Origin: PALSA-1004 sp947474275
Lineage (GTDB): Bacteria; Pseudomonadota; Gammaproteobacteria; Burkholderiales; SG8-41
DNA: 22,231 bases
Assembly (NCBI GenBank): GCA_947474275.1
Contig: CANJHY010000073.1
Coordinates: forward strand, 1 to 22,231
Direction of reading: 5' to 3'
Under the pieces are notes generated by a model. The model was not told where the DNA came from. It did no database searches and saw only the letters and a list, made by a program, of their open reading frames with translations. Positions within the stretch are counted from its first letter, which is position 1; the number at the start of each line of letters is the position of its first letter. Shown one piece after another: positions 1 through 7,065 of this stretch. A program made the translations under genes and the position numbers.

Positions 1-2
1 AC

Positions 3-308
3 AAGGTGATAGAAAGCGGCGATTACCGGCAGTTCTACATGCACCGCACGGGACACTGGCTGGGTCTCGACGTGCATGACGCGGGCGACTACAAGCGCGA
101 TGGCGCATGGCGCAAACTCGAACCTGGTATGGCGCTGACCGTGGAGCCCGGATGCTATATACGTCCTGGCGCAGGCGTCCCCGCTCATTTCGCCAATATT
201 GGCATCCGCATCGAGGATGATGTGGCGGTCACTGCGAAGGGCAACGAAGTGCTGACGCTGGCGGCGCCCAAAACGGTCGCCGACATCGAAGCATTGATGC
301 GTGGCTGA
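3..308 (+). CDS. pepP: Xaa-Pro aminopeptidase PepP, C-terminal fragment
   Basis: This is the last 101 codons of a metallopeptidase of family M24B, whose members remove an N-terminal residue preceding proline in the cytoplasm. The gene begins before the window; the reading frame is open from position 3, and the GTG at 6 is internal rather than a start. The fragment contains the pita-bread fold metal-site blocks in the expected order: HRTGHWLGLDVHD (the metal/substrate histidines), LTVEPGCY (a metal-ligand glutamate) and IGIRIEDDV (the last metal-ligand glutamate). It stops 20 nt before ubiH, and pepP-ubiH adjacency is common in beta- and gammaproteobacteria, so the two are probably co-transcribed. 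Nothing in the visible part looks damaged. Confidence 0.93.
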   Translation, partial: KVIESGDYRQFYMHRTGHWLGLDVHDAGDYKRDGAWRKLEPGMALTVEPGCYIRPGAGVPAHFANIGIRIEDDVAVTAKGNEVLTLAAPKTVADIEALMRG

Positions 309-328
309 CGGTAACGATGCCTTGATGC

Positions 329-1483
329 ATGGCTGACGACTACGACTACGACATCGTCATTGCCGGCGGTGGTCCGGTCGGCGCCGCGCTGGCGCTGGGT
401 TTGCGCGAGAGCGGCCACCGCATAGCCCTGCTCGAAGCACGGCCGCGCGACGCTACGGTCGAAGACGCGCGGGTCATCGCGCTGTCGCATGGCAGCCGCC
501 TGGTCATGGAGCGGCTCGGTGCGTGGCAAGCGCTCGCTGACGTCACGCCCATACACAATATCGTTGTTTCCCAACAGCAGCGTTTTGGCCGCGTCGAATT
601 AAGCGCGGCTGACGCAGGGGTGCCGGCGCTCGGTTATGTGGTGAGCTACGTCGCGTTGCAACGCGCGCTGGCTGACGCAGTCGCCGGCAGCACGGTGGAA
701 GTGATGAACGGCTGCAGCGCGCGTGAGTTCACGAGCAATGCGGATGAGGCGATCGTCGGCGTCGTATGCGGGGGAATGACGCGGCAATTTCACACGCGAT
801 TGGTCGCGCTGGCCGACGGCGCAGACGGACTGCAACTGGCGCGCGTTGAAGAGCGTGATTACCGGCAGTCGGCGCTGGTCTGCGAAGTCATCAGCGAAGA
901 GCCGCACCAAAACCGTGCTTTCGAGCGATTTACGCCCTACGGCCCGCTTGCGCTCTTGCCTACGCATCGCGGCTGGTCTCTGGTGTGGACCGCGCGGCCC
1001 GACCGCGCGAATGCGCTGGAGGCGCTCAACGACGCCGATTTTTGCGTGGAATTGCGCGCGGTATTCGGCGCAACGCTCGGCACATTCAGTTTGCGCGGCG
1101 CGCGGCAGGTATTTCCTTTGATGTTGAGACAGGCGCGGCGGCCGCTTGCGCCGCGCGTGGTGCTGGTCGGCAATGCGGCACAATCCTTGCATCCGGTCGC
1201 AGGTCAGGGTTTCAATCTCGGTTTGCGCGATGCGTGGGAACTGGCGCAGACGGTGCGCGATGCCTGCGATCCCGGCAATCGCGCGACATTGAATGCTTAT
1301 TTCTCAGAACGGCGTTTTGATCGAACCGCGACCATTTTGTTCACTGATACGCTGATCCGGTTGTTTTCCAACAACATCCCGATAATCGATCGGTTGTGCG
1401 GCGCCGGGCTCGCCGCTTTGAGCAGCATTCCGCCCGCGAAAAATTTTCTGGTGCGTCGCATGATGTTTGGTGCGCGCGGCTGA
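329..1483 (+). CDS. ubiH: UbiH/UbiF/VisC-family FAD-dependent ubiquinone hydroxylase
   Basis: This 384-residue flavoprotein monooxygenase belongs to the family that hydroxylates the aromatic ring of ubiquinone precursors at the inner membrane, using O2 and reduced FAD. The N-terminal Rossmann motif GGGPVG lies at residues 13-18 for FAD binding. The DG motif (DGADG) is at about 163-167, and the second FAD motif GNAAQSLHPVAGQGFNLGLR is at 281-300, in the form typical of this family. Length is normal. The ATG at 329 is 20 nt after the pepP stop; another ATG at 325 is out of frame. Assignment to UbiH rather than a paralogue such as UbiF or VisC rests on its place between pepP and dusB and is less certain than the family. 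Confidence 0.88.
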   Translation: MADDYDYDIVIAGGGPVGAALALGLRESGHRIALLEARPRDATVEDARVIALSHGSRLVMERLGAWQALADVTPIHNIVVSQQQRFGRVELSAADAGVPALGYVVSYVALQRALADAVAGSTVEVMNGCSAREFTSNADEAIVGVVCGGMTRQFHTRLVALADGADGLQLARVEERDYRQSALVCEVISEEPHQNRAFERFTPYGPLALLPTHRGWSLVWTARPDRANALEALNDADFCVELRAVFGATLGTFSLRGARQVFPLMLRQARRPLAPRVVLVGNAAQSLHPVAGQGFNLGLRDAWELAQTVRDACDPGNRATLNAYFSERRFDRTATILFTDTLIRLFSNNIPIIDRLCGAGLAALSSIPPAKNFLVRRMMFGARG

Positions 1484-1504
1484 GCAAATAGTTGCATATG
1501 CCGC

Positions 1505-1533
1505 TTTTCTTGCAGCTTTGAGGCGATTACAAT
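1505..1533 (+). promoter_or_regulatory. possible promoter for dusB-fis
   Basis: The 99-bp gap between ubiH and dusB contains TACAAT at 1528-1533 (5 of 6 matches to a sigma-70 -10 box), with TTTTCT 17 bp upstream at 1505-1510 (3 of 6). Its place in front of the dusB-fis pair fits a promoter, but the -35 box is poor. I see no terminator hairpin after ubiH. The bases before the dusB ATG also lack a recognisable Shine-Dalgarno sequence. Confidence 0.3.
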
Positions 1534-1582
1534 TACGCCCTTTCCCTGAATTCCTGCAGCGCCAAAAAAATTTATCCTCTCC

Positions 1583-2590
1583 ATGCGCGTCGGCCCCTAT
1601 CAACTGAAAAATAATCTGGTCGTCGCGCCGATGGCCGGCGTTACCGACCGGCCGTTTCGCCAGTTGTGCAAGCAGATGGGCGCGGGCATGGCGGTGTCTG
1701 AGATGGTCGCTAGCAATTCATTGCTGTGGGGCAGCGAGAAAACGCGCCGCCGCGCCAATCACGAAGGCGAAGTCGATCCGATCTCGGTGCAGATCGCGGG
1801 CGCCGATCCTGCCATGATGGCCGAGGCGGCGCGCTACAACGTCGATCAGGGCGCGCAGATCATCGACATCAACATGGGCTGTCCGGCGAAGAAAGTCTGC
1901 AACGTGATGGCGGGCTCGGCGCTGCTGCAGAACGAGCCGCTGGTCAAACGCATCGTCGAAGCGGTGGTGCGCGCCGTGAACGTTCCCGTCACGCTCAAGA
2001 TACGCACCGGGTGGGACCGCGGCAACCGCAACGCGGTGGCCGTTGCCAGGCTTGCCGAAAGCGCGGGCATACAGTTGTTGGCGGTGCACGGGCGCACGCG
2101 CGCCTGCGCCTACACCGGCGATGCCGAATACGACACCATTGCCGCCGTCAAAGCCGCGGTGAATATTCCAGTGATTGCCAATGGCGACATCACCACGCCG
2201 GAAAAAGCCAAACACGTACTCGCGTATACCGGCGCCGACGCGGTCATGATAGGCCGCGCAGCACAAGGCCGGCCGTGGATCTTCCGCGAGATCGAGCATT
2301 TTCTCGAGACTGGCGCGCACCTGCCGCCGCCGGAAGTCGAGGAAATTCATCGCGTGCTGGTCGCGCACCTGCACGACCTCTACGCTTTCTACGGCGAATA
2401 CACCGGTGTCCGCATGGCGCGCAAGCACATCTCCTGGTACACCAAGGGGCTCGCCGGTTCGGCGGCGTTTCGCCATGCGATGAACCAGCTGCAGACCTGC
2501 GCCGAGCAAATGGCGGCGGTCGACGAATTTTTCGGGGAACTGGCCAGCCAGAGCCAGCGGCTTATTTATGTTGAGGAACTCGCGGCATGA
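1583..2590 (+). CDS. dusB: tRNA-dihydrouridine synthase B
   Basis: This FMN-dependent enzyme reduces uridines to dihydrouridine in the D-loop of tRNA. The 335-residue protein has a TIM-barrel Dus domain with the FMN-binding start APMAGVTDRPFR (residues 15-26), the catalytic-cysteine motif INMGCPAKKVCN (Cys100), LKIRTGW for phosphate and FMN contacts, and VHGRTR with the conserved histidine near 169. A helical RNA-binding tail follows. Its stop overlaps the fis start by 4 nt, the conserved dusB-fis operon of proteobacteria, and this supports DusB over DusA or DusC. No clear Shine-Dalgarno sequence precedes the ATG; I chose this start because the protein then begins just before the first conserved strand, as usual in the family. 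Confidence 0.96.
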   Translation: MRVGPYQLKNNLVVAPMAGVTDRPFRQLCKQMGAGMAVSEMVASNSLLWGSEKTRRRANHEGEVDPISVQIAGADPAMMAEAARYNVDQGAQIIDINMGCPAKKVCNVMAGSALLQNEPLVKRIVEAVVRAVNVPVTLKIRTGWDRGNRNAVAVARLAESAGIQLLAVHGRTRACAYTGDAEYDTIAAVKAAVNIPVIANGDITTPEKAKHVLAYTGADAVMIGRAAQGRPWIFREIEHFLETGAHLPPPEVEEIHRVLVAHLHDLYAFYGEYTGVRMARKHISWYTKGLAGSAAFRHAMNQLQTCAEQMAAVDEFFGELASQSQRLIYVEELAA

Positions 2591-2829
2591 TGATGAACGA
2601 GAATGAAATGGCCCGTTTCGTGCGCAAGGCGATCGACGGCTATTTCAAGGACCTGGATGGGGAGAAGGCGCGCGGCGTTTACGACATGGTAATCAACAGT
2701 GTCGAAAAGCCTCTGCTCGAATCGGTGTTGCATAAACTGCGCGGTAACCAGTCGCATGCCGCGCAGGTGCTGGGGATCAACCGCAACACGCTGCGCAAGA
2801 AAATGAAGGCGCACGGAATTAAAAGCTAG
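2587..2829 (+). CDS. fis: nucleoid-associated DNA-binding protein Fis
   Basis: This is an 80-residue Fis protein, a homodimeric DNA-bending factor that acts in nucleoid organisation, recombination and rRNA promoter activation. The C-terminal helix-turn-helix spans about residues 52-76, including NQSHAAQVLGINRNTLRKKM, which is nearly invariant in the family. It is shorter than the 98-residue enterobacterial Fis and lacks most of its N-terminal beta-hairpin arm; this short form is usual in betaproteobacteria. The start overlaps the dusB stop (ATGA), and GAGGA lies 9 nt upstream of the first of three consecutive ATG codons, so any of the three could be used. Co-translation with dusB is expected. 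Confidence 0.95.
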   Translation: MMMNENEMARFVRKAIDGYFKDLDGEKARGVYDMVINSVEKPLLESVLHKLRGNQSHAAQVLGINRNTLRKKMKAHGIKS

Positions 2830-2943
2830 GCATCGGGATTCAGGATTCGGTGCCGTGCACAGTGGTAATGCCGGATATTTTCTGCATCCCGAATCCCGAA
2901 TCCCGAATCCTGAATCCTGAATCCTGCATCCTGCATCCTGCAT
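2830..2943 (+). repeat. 7-bp tandem repeat array with an inverted partner, fis-purH gap
   Basis: Nine consecutive 7-bp units run from 2882 to 2943: one CTGCATC, three CCGAATC, two CTGAATC, then three CTGCATC (the last incomplete by one base). Each block differs from its neighbours by one or two substitutions. Three units in the opposite orientation lie at 2830-2850 (GCATCGG, GATTCAG, GATTCGG), directly after the fis stop. Bases 2833-2850 pair with 2903-2920 as an 18-bp stem with one G-U pair and a 52-nt loop. No T-run follows, so this is not a standard terminator. The array fills the gap between fis and purH. Confidence 0.9.
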
Positions 2944-2955
2944 TTCCCCCGCCCC

Positions 2956-4518
2956 ATGTCCGTCATCAAGACCGCGCTACTAAGCGTTTCCGACAAAACC
3001 GGTCTCATCGAGTTCGCGCGCGGCCTCGCCAGTTTCGGCGTCGCGATGCTGTCGACCGGCGGCACCGCCAAACTGCTGCGCGACAGCGGGATCAGCGTCA
3101 CCGAGGTGTCTGACCATACCGGTTTTCCGGAGATGCTCGACGGCCGCGTCAAAACCCTGCACCCGAAAGTTCACGGCGGCATACTCGTGCGGCGCGACGT
3201 TCCCGCGCATGTCGAGGCGATCAAAAGCGCCGGTATCGCGCCTATCGACCTGGTGGTCGTCAATCTCTATCCCTTTAGCCAGACCGTCGCCCGCGCCGGC
3301 TGTACGCTGGACGAAGCGATCGAAAATATCGATATCGGCGGGCCGGCGATGGTGCGCAGCGCGGGCAAGAACCACGCGCACGTTGCGGTAGTGACCGATC
3401 CCGCCGACTACGCTGCAATATTGGGCGAAATGCGCGCAGCCAACGGCGCGGTCGGCGAGACGACCCGCTTCAGGCTGGCGCAAAAAGCTTTTTCGCACAC
3501 GGCAGCCTACGATGGCGCGATCAGCAATTACCTGACCGCGCTGGGCACGGACGGCGCGCGCGCCGCTTTCCCGCAACGTCTCAATCTGAATTTCGAGCTG
3601 GCGCAAACGCTGCGTTATGGCGAAAACCCGCATCAGAACGCGGCTTTCTACCGCGACCTCGAGCCCGCGCCGGGCAGCCTCGCGCGCTACGTGCAGCTGC
3701 AGGGCAAGGAACTCTCATATAACAATATCGCCGACGCTGACGCGGCGTGGGAGTGCGTAAAGACATTCGAACAACCGGCGTGCGTGATCATCAAGCATGC
3801 GAATCCGTGCGGCGTCGCGGTCGCCGGCAGTACGCTGGATGCTTATCGCGCGGCTTTTGCCACCGATCCGACCTCGGCGTTCGGCGGCATCATCGCGTTC
3901 AATCGCGAGCTCGATGCGGCGACTGTCGCCGCGGTGGCCGAGCAGTTTGTCGAAGTGCTGATCGCACCACAGGTTTCAGCTGGCGCGCGCGCGGCACTCG
4001 CCAAGAAAGAAAACGTGCGAGTGCTGGAAGTCCCGCTGGCGGACGGCGCCAATGCGTACGAGATGAAACGCGTCGGCGGCGGGTTGCTTGCGCAGACAAC
4101 CGACAACTTTCATATCAGCGCCGCCGATCTCAAAATCGTCAGCAGGGTGCAGCCTACGCCGCAGCAACAGGAAGACCTGCTGTTCGCGTGGCGCGTCGCC
4201 AAGTTCGTGAAATCGAATGCCATCGTGTTTTGCGGCAAGGGCCGCACGCTGGGCGTGGGTGCGGGCCAGATGAGCCGCGTCGATTCGGCGCGCATCGCCG
4301 CCATCAAGGCGCAGAACGCCAATCTGACTCTCGCCGGTTCAGTAGTGGCGTCGGACGCGTTTTTTCCGTTTCGCGACGGCCTCGACGTCGTCGCCGAGGC
4401 GGGCGCGGTCGCGGTGATCCAGCCCGGCGGTAGCCTGCGCGACGCGGAAGTCATCGCCGCCGGCGACGAACGCGGCATCGCGATGGTCTTCACCGGCCAC
4501 CGCCACTTCCGGCACTGA
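2956..4518 (+). CDS. purH: bifunctional AICAR transformylase / IMP cyclohydrolase
   Basis: PurH catalyses the last two steps of purine synthesis: formylation of AICAR with 10-formyl-tetrahydrofolate and ring closure to IMP. The 520-residue protein has the full two-domain layout. The N-terminal MGS-like cyclohydrolase spans about residues 1-195, with the TGGTAKLL phosphate-binding loop and MVRSAGKNHAHVAVV. The C-terminal transformylase spans about 200-520, with LRYGENPHQNA, the catalytic block IKHANPCGVA (Lys-His) and DPTSAFGGIIAFN. It lies 12 bp after the heptamer array, and the bases before its ATG show no clear Shine-Dalgarno sequence. purD follows after 16 nt, so the two purine genes are probably one unit. 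Confidence 0.97.
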   Translation: MSVIKTALLSVSDKTGLIEFARGLASFGVAMLSTGGTAKLLRDSGISVTEVSDHTGFPEMLDGRVKTLHPKVHGGILVRRDVPAHVEAIKSAGIAPIDLVVVNLYPFSQTVARAGCTLDEAIENIDIGGPAMVRSAGKNHAHVAVVTDPADYAAILGEMRAANGAVGETTRFRLAQKAFSHTAAYDGAISNYLTALGTDGARAAFPQRLNLNFELAQTLRYGENPHQNAAFYRDLEPAPGSLARYVQLQGKELSYNNIADADAAWECVKTFEQPACVIIKHANPCGVAVAGSTLDAYRAAFATDPTSAFGGIIAFNRELDAATVAAVAEQFVEVLIAPQVSAGARAALAKKENVRVLEVPLADGANAYEMKRVGGGLLAQTTDNFHISAADLKIVSRVQPTPQQQEDLLFAWRVAKFVKSNAIVFCGKGRTLGVGAGQMSRVDSARIAAIKAQNANLTLAGSVVASDAFFPFRDGLDVVAEAGAVAVIQPGGSLRDAEVIAAGDERGIAMVFTGHRHFRH

Positions 4519-4534
4519 CGCGCGTTAAGCCGAG

Positions 4535-5824
4535 ATGAAGCTAATGGTCATAGGCGGCGGCGGTCGCGAGCATGCATTGGCGTGGAAGCTCGCGAAGTCG
4601 CCACGCGTATCCAAAGTGTATGTCGCGCCGGGCAATGCCGGCACTGCGCTCGAAGACGGCGTCGAGAACGTCGATATTACCGATCACACCAAACTCGTCG
4701 AGTTCGCGCGCAAGGAGCCGATCGCGCTGACGGTGGTCGGCCCGGAAGCGCCGCTGGCCGCCGGCATAGTCGATGCATTCCAGGCGGCGGGCCTCAGGAT
4801 ATTCGGCCCGACGCAGCGGGCGGCGCAACTCGAAAGCTCCAAGGATTTTGCCAAAGCGTTCATGCAGCGCCATTGCATTCCGACCGCGGGCTACCAGACT
4901 TTCACCGATGCCAAGGCCGCGCATCAGTATGTGGACGAACGCGGTGCACCCATCGTCATCAAGGCCGACGGCCTGGCGGCGGGCAAGGGCGTGGTCGTTG
5001 CCGCCAATCTTGACGAAGCGCATGCCGCCATCGACATGATGCTGATCGACAACAAAATGGGCAGCGCTGGCAGCCGCGTCGTGATCGAGGATTTTCTCGA
5101 CGGCGAGGAAGCGAGCTTCATTGTCATGGTCGATGGCCGCCACGCGCTCGCACTCGCCACCAGCCAGGACCACAAGCGCCTGCGCGACGGCGACGTCGGC
5201 CCCAATACCGGCGGCATGGGCGCGTACTCCCCGGCGCCGGTGGTGACACCCAGCGTGCACGCGAAAGTCATGCGCGAAGTGATCAATCCCGCTATCGCCG
5301 GCATGGAACAGGACGGCACGCCGTTCGTCGGTTTTCTCTACGCGGGCCTGATGATAGGCAAAGGCGGGCAGGTGCAGGTCGTCGAATTCAACTGCCGTCT
5401 CGGCGACCCGGAGACCCAGCCCATCATCCTGCGCCTTAAAAGCGATTTGCTGACGCTGCTTGACCACGCGCTCGCCGGCACGCTCGACAAAATCGACGTC
5501 GAGTGGGACCCACGCGCAGCACTCGGTGTGGTGATGGCCGCCCACGGTTATCCGGATGCGCCGCGCAAAGGCGATGCCATCACGGGGTTGCCGCCGGTAA
5601 ACGCCGCGGCGGGCGACGACTATCGCGTATTCCATTCGGGCACTGCGCTGAACGGCAAGACGGTCGTGGCCAGCGGCGGCCGCGTGCTGTGCGTGACGGC
5701 GCTGGGCCACAACGTTAAGACGGCGCAGCGCCGCGCCTACGAAATCGCCGAACCGATACGCTTCGACGGCATGCAGATGCGCCGCGATATCGGACATCGC
5801 GCGATGCAGAATCAACGGCGCTGA
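4535..5824 (+). CDS. purD: phosphoribosylamine-glycine ligase (GAR synthetase)
   Basis: PurD joins glycine to phosphoribosylamine using ATP, the second step of purine synthesis. The 429-residue protein starts with the N-domain nucleotide-fold motif VIGGGGREHALAWK. It continues with VGPEAPLAAG, the ATP-grasp core containing SKDFAK and IKADGLAAGKGV, the family signature around NTGGMGAYSP, and the metal and ATP residues of EFNCRLGDPETQ. The C-terminal domain is complete. The ATG lies 16 nt after the purH stop and purine genes in tandem suggest co-transcription. Length is normal and no key motif is missing. Confidence 0.97.
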   Translation: MKLMVIGGGGREHALAWKLAKSPRVSKVYVAPGNAGTALEDGVENVDITDHTKLVEFARKEPIALTVVGPEAPLAAGIVDAFQAAGLRIFGPTQRAAQLESSKDFAKAFMQRHCIPTAGYQTFTDAKAAHQYVDERGAPIVIKADGLAAGKGVVVAANLDEAHAAIDMMLIDNKMGSAGSRVVIEDFLDGEEASFIVMVDGRHALALATSQDHKRLRDGDVGPNTGGMGAYSPAPVVTPSVHAKVMREVINPAIAGMEQDGTPFVGFLYAGLMIGKGGQVQVVEFNCRLGDPETQPIILRLKSDLLTLLDHALAGTLDKIDVEWDPRAALGVVMAAHGYPDAPRKGDAITGLPPVNAAAGDDYRVFHSGTALNGKTVVASGGRVLCVTALGHNVKTAQRRAYEIAEPIRFDGMQMRRDIGHRAMQNQRR

Positions 5825-5851
5825 GCGGCCAGCCAGGCGCAAACTGCCGCG

Positions 5852-6775
5852 ATGTCCGCTGCCGCAACCACAGCCGTCGACCTCGCGGCAGTCAAAAATT
5901 ACCTGCTCGATCTGCAGGACCGCATCGTCAAGCGGCTTGAGGCAATCGACGGTGGCGTGTTTCGCGCCGACGCCTGGCAGCGTCCCGAAGGCGGTGGCGG
6001 TGTCAGCCGCGTAATTGAAGACGGCCGCGTGTTCGAGCGCGGCGGCGTCAATTTCTCGCATGTGATGGGCAAGACCCTGCCGCCGGCGGCGACCGCGGCG
6101 CGCCCCGAGCTCGCCGGACGCCCGTGGGACGCGGTGGGCGTGTCGCTGGTGCTGCACCCGCGCAATCCGCATGTACCGACCGTGCACATGAACGTGCGCT
6201 TTTTTATCGCTGCCGCGCCCGCGGCGGAACCCGCATGGTGGTTCGGCGGCGGCATGGATTTGACGCCGTACTACGGCTATGTCGAAGACGCGATCCATTT
6301 TCACCGTACCTGCCGCGACGCGCTCGCCCCCTTCGGTGCTGACTGCCATGCGCGCTACAAGGCGTGGTGCGACGAGTATTTTTATCTCAAGCACCGTCAG
6401 GAGCCGCGCGGCATCGGCGGCATCTTCTTTGACGATCTTAACGCGCCGGATTTCGCGACTTGTTTTTCGCTGCAGCAAAGCGTCGGCAACCATTTTCTCG
6501 ACGCTTATGTGCCGATACTCGAGCGCCGTAAAGAATTGCCGTACGGCGAGCGCGAACGCGATTGGCAGGCTTACCGCCGCGGCCGCTACGTCGAGTTCAA
6601 CCTCGTGTGGGATCGCGGCACGCTGTTCGGCCTGCAATCAGGCGGGCGTACCGAGTCGATACTGATGTCGCTGCCGCCCATCGTGAAATGGCGCTACGAC
6701 TGGCAGCCCGCGCGAGGTAGTGCGGAAGCGGCGCTCGCCAGCGATTTTTTGATCAGGAAAAACTGGCTCGCTTGA
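5852..6775 (+). CDS. hemF: oxygen-dependent coproporphyrinogen III oxidase
   Basis: HemF oxidatively decarboxylates coproporphyrinogen III to protoporphyrinogen IX in haem synthesis, using O2 in the cytoplasm. The 307-residue protein has the family blocks in order: NPHVPTVHMN (residues 105-114), GGGMDLTPYYGY (132-143), RGIGGIFFDDLN (186-197), and the C-terminal GRYVEFNLVWDRGTLFGLQS that closes the active site. Length matches the enterobacterial enzyme of about 300 residues. The ATG is 27 nt after the purD stop, so it probably sits at the end of the purH-purD unit. The presence of this form implies that the organism can live with oxygen. Confidence 0.97.
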   Translation: MSAAATTAVDLAAVKNYLLDLQDRIVKRLEAIDGGVFRADAWQRPEGGGGVSRVIEDGRVFERGGVNFSHVMGKTLPPAATAARPELAGRPWDAVGVSLVLHPRNPHVPTVHMNVRFFIAAAPAAEPAWWFGGGMDLTPYYGYVEDAIHFHRTCRDALAPFGADCHARYKAWCDEYFYLKHRQEPRGIGGIFFDDLNAPDFATCFSLQQSVGNHFLDAYVPILERRKELPYGERERDWQAYRRGRYVEFNLVWDRGTLFGLQSGGRTESILMSLPPIVKWRYDWQPARGSAEAALASDFLIRKNWLA

Positions 6776-6863
6776 GCCCAGACAATGCTGGCCTCCTCAT
6801 CGGGCTCGATACACGCGCAGCTCCTGGTGGAGCGCCGCGCTGAGTGTCGCCGGCATTGCCGCG

Positions 6864-7055
6864 GTGGGGATGGCATTGAGCGACGACGGCGCGAAATTCT
6901 CACTGCACAAATACCTGGGCGCCGCCGGCAATTATGTGACGGTAAGTTCTAGCGACGGTCGTCATGCCGTACAGTTCGAGGCCTGGCATGGCCGCGTATT
7001 CCGTTATCGCGCGGGCAAGTTTCCCGAGGTGACTTTGGTCGAAGGTTGCAATTAG
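6864..7055 (+). CDS. uncertain small hypothetical protein
   Basis: I do not recognise this ORF. From the GTG at 6864 it encodes 63 residues, or 61 from the ATG at 6870. The frame is open upstream to about 6748, where residues read as a hydrophobic stretch (SWWSAALSVAGIAAVGMALS), but no ATG, GTG or TTG is available there. A CTG at 6840 preceded by GGTGGAG is the only possible earlier start. The C-terminal half (YVTVSSSDGRHAVQFEAWHG and the following basic-aromatic residues) looks more protein-like than a shadow frame and would favour beta structure. It may be a real small protein, or a decayed remnant in the 290-bp gap between hemF and the convergent kinase gene. I see nothing else in that gap. 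Confidence 0.33.
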   Translation: MGMALSDDGAKFSLHKYLGAAGNYVTVSSSDGRHAVQFEAWHGRVFRYRAGKFPEVTLVEGCN

Positions 7056-7065
7056 CGGACGGGTA

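Noticed and set aside
2833..2920. Rho-independent terminator after fis
   Set aside because: The inverted repeat is long but has a 52-nt loop and no T-run; it is better described as part of the repeat family.
2882..2943. CRISPR-like array
   Set aside because: The units are 7 bp in direct tandem with no spacers, and no cas genes are present.
4541..6637. 698-codon open frame on the - strand opposite purD and hemF
   Set aside because: It lies antisense to two complete, unmistakable genes; the translation has the His/Arg/Ala-rich composition of a GC-rich shadow frame and no recognisable domain.
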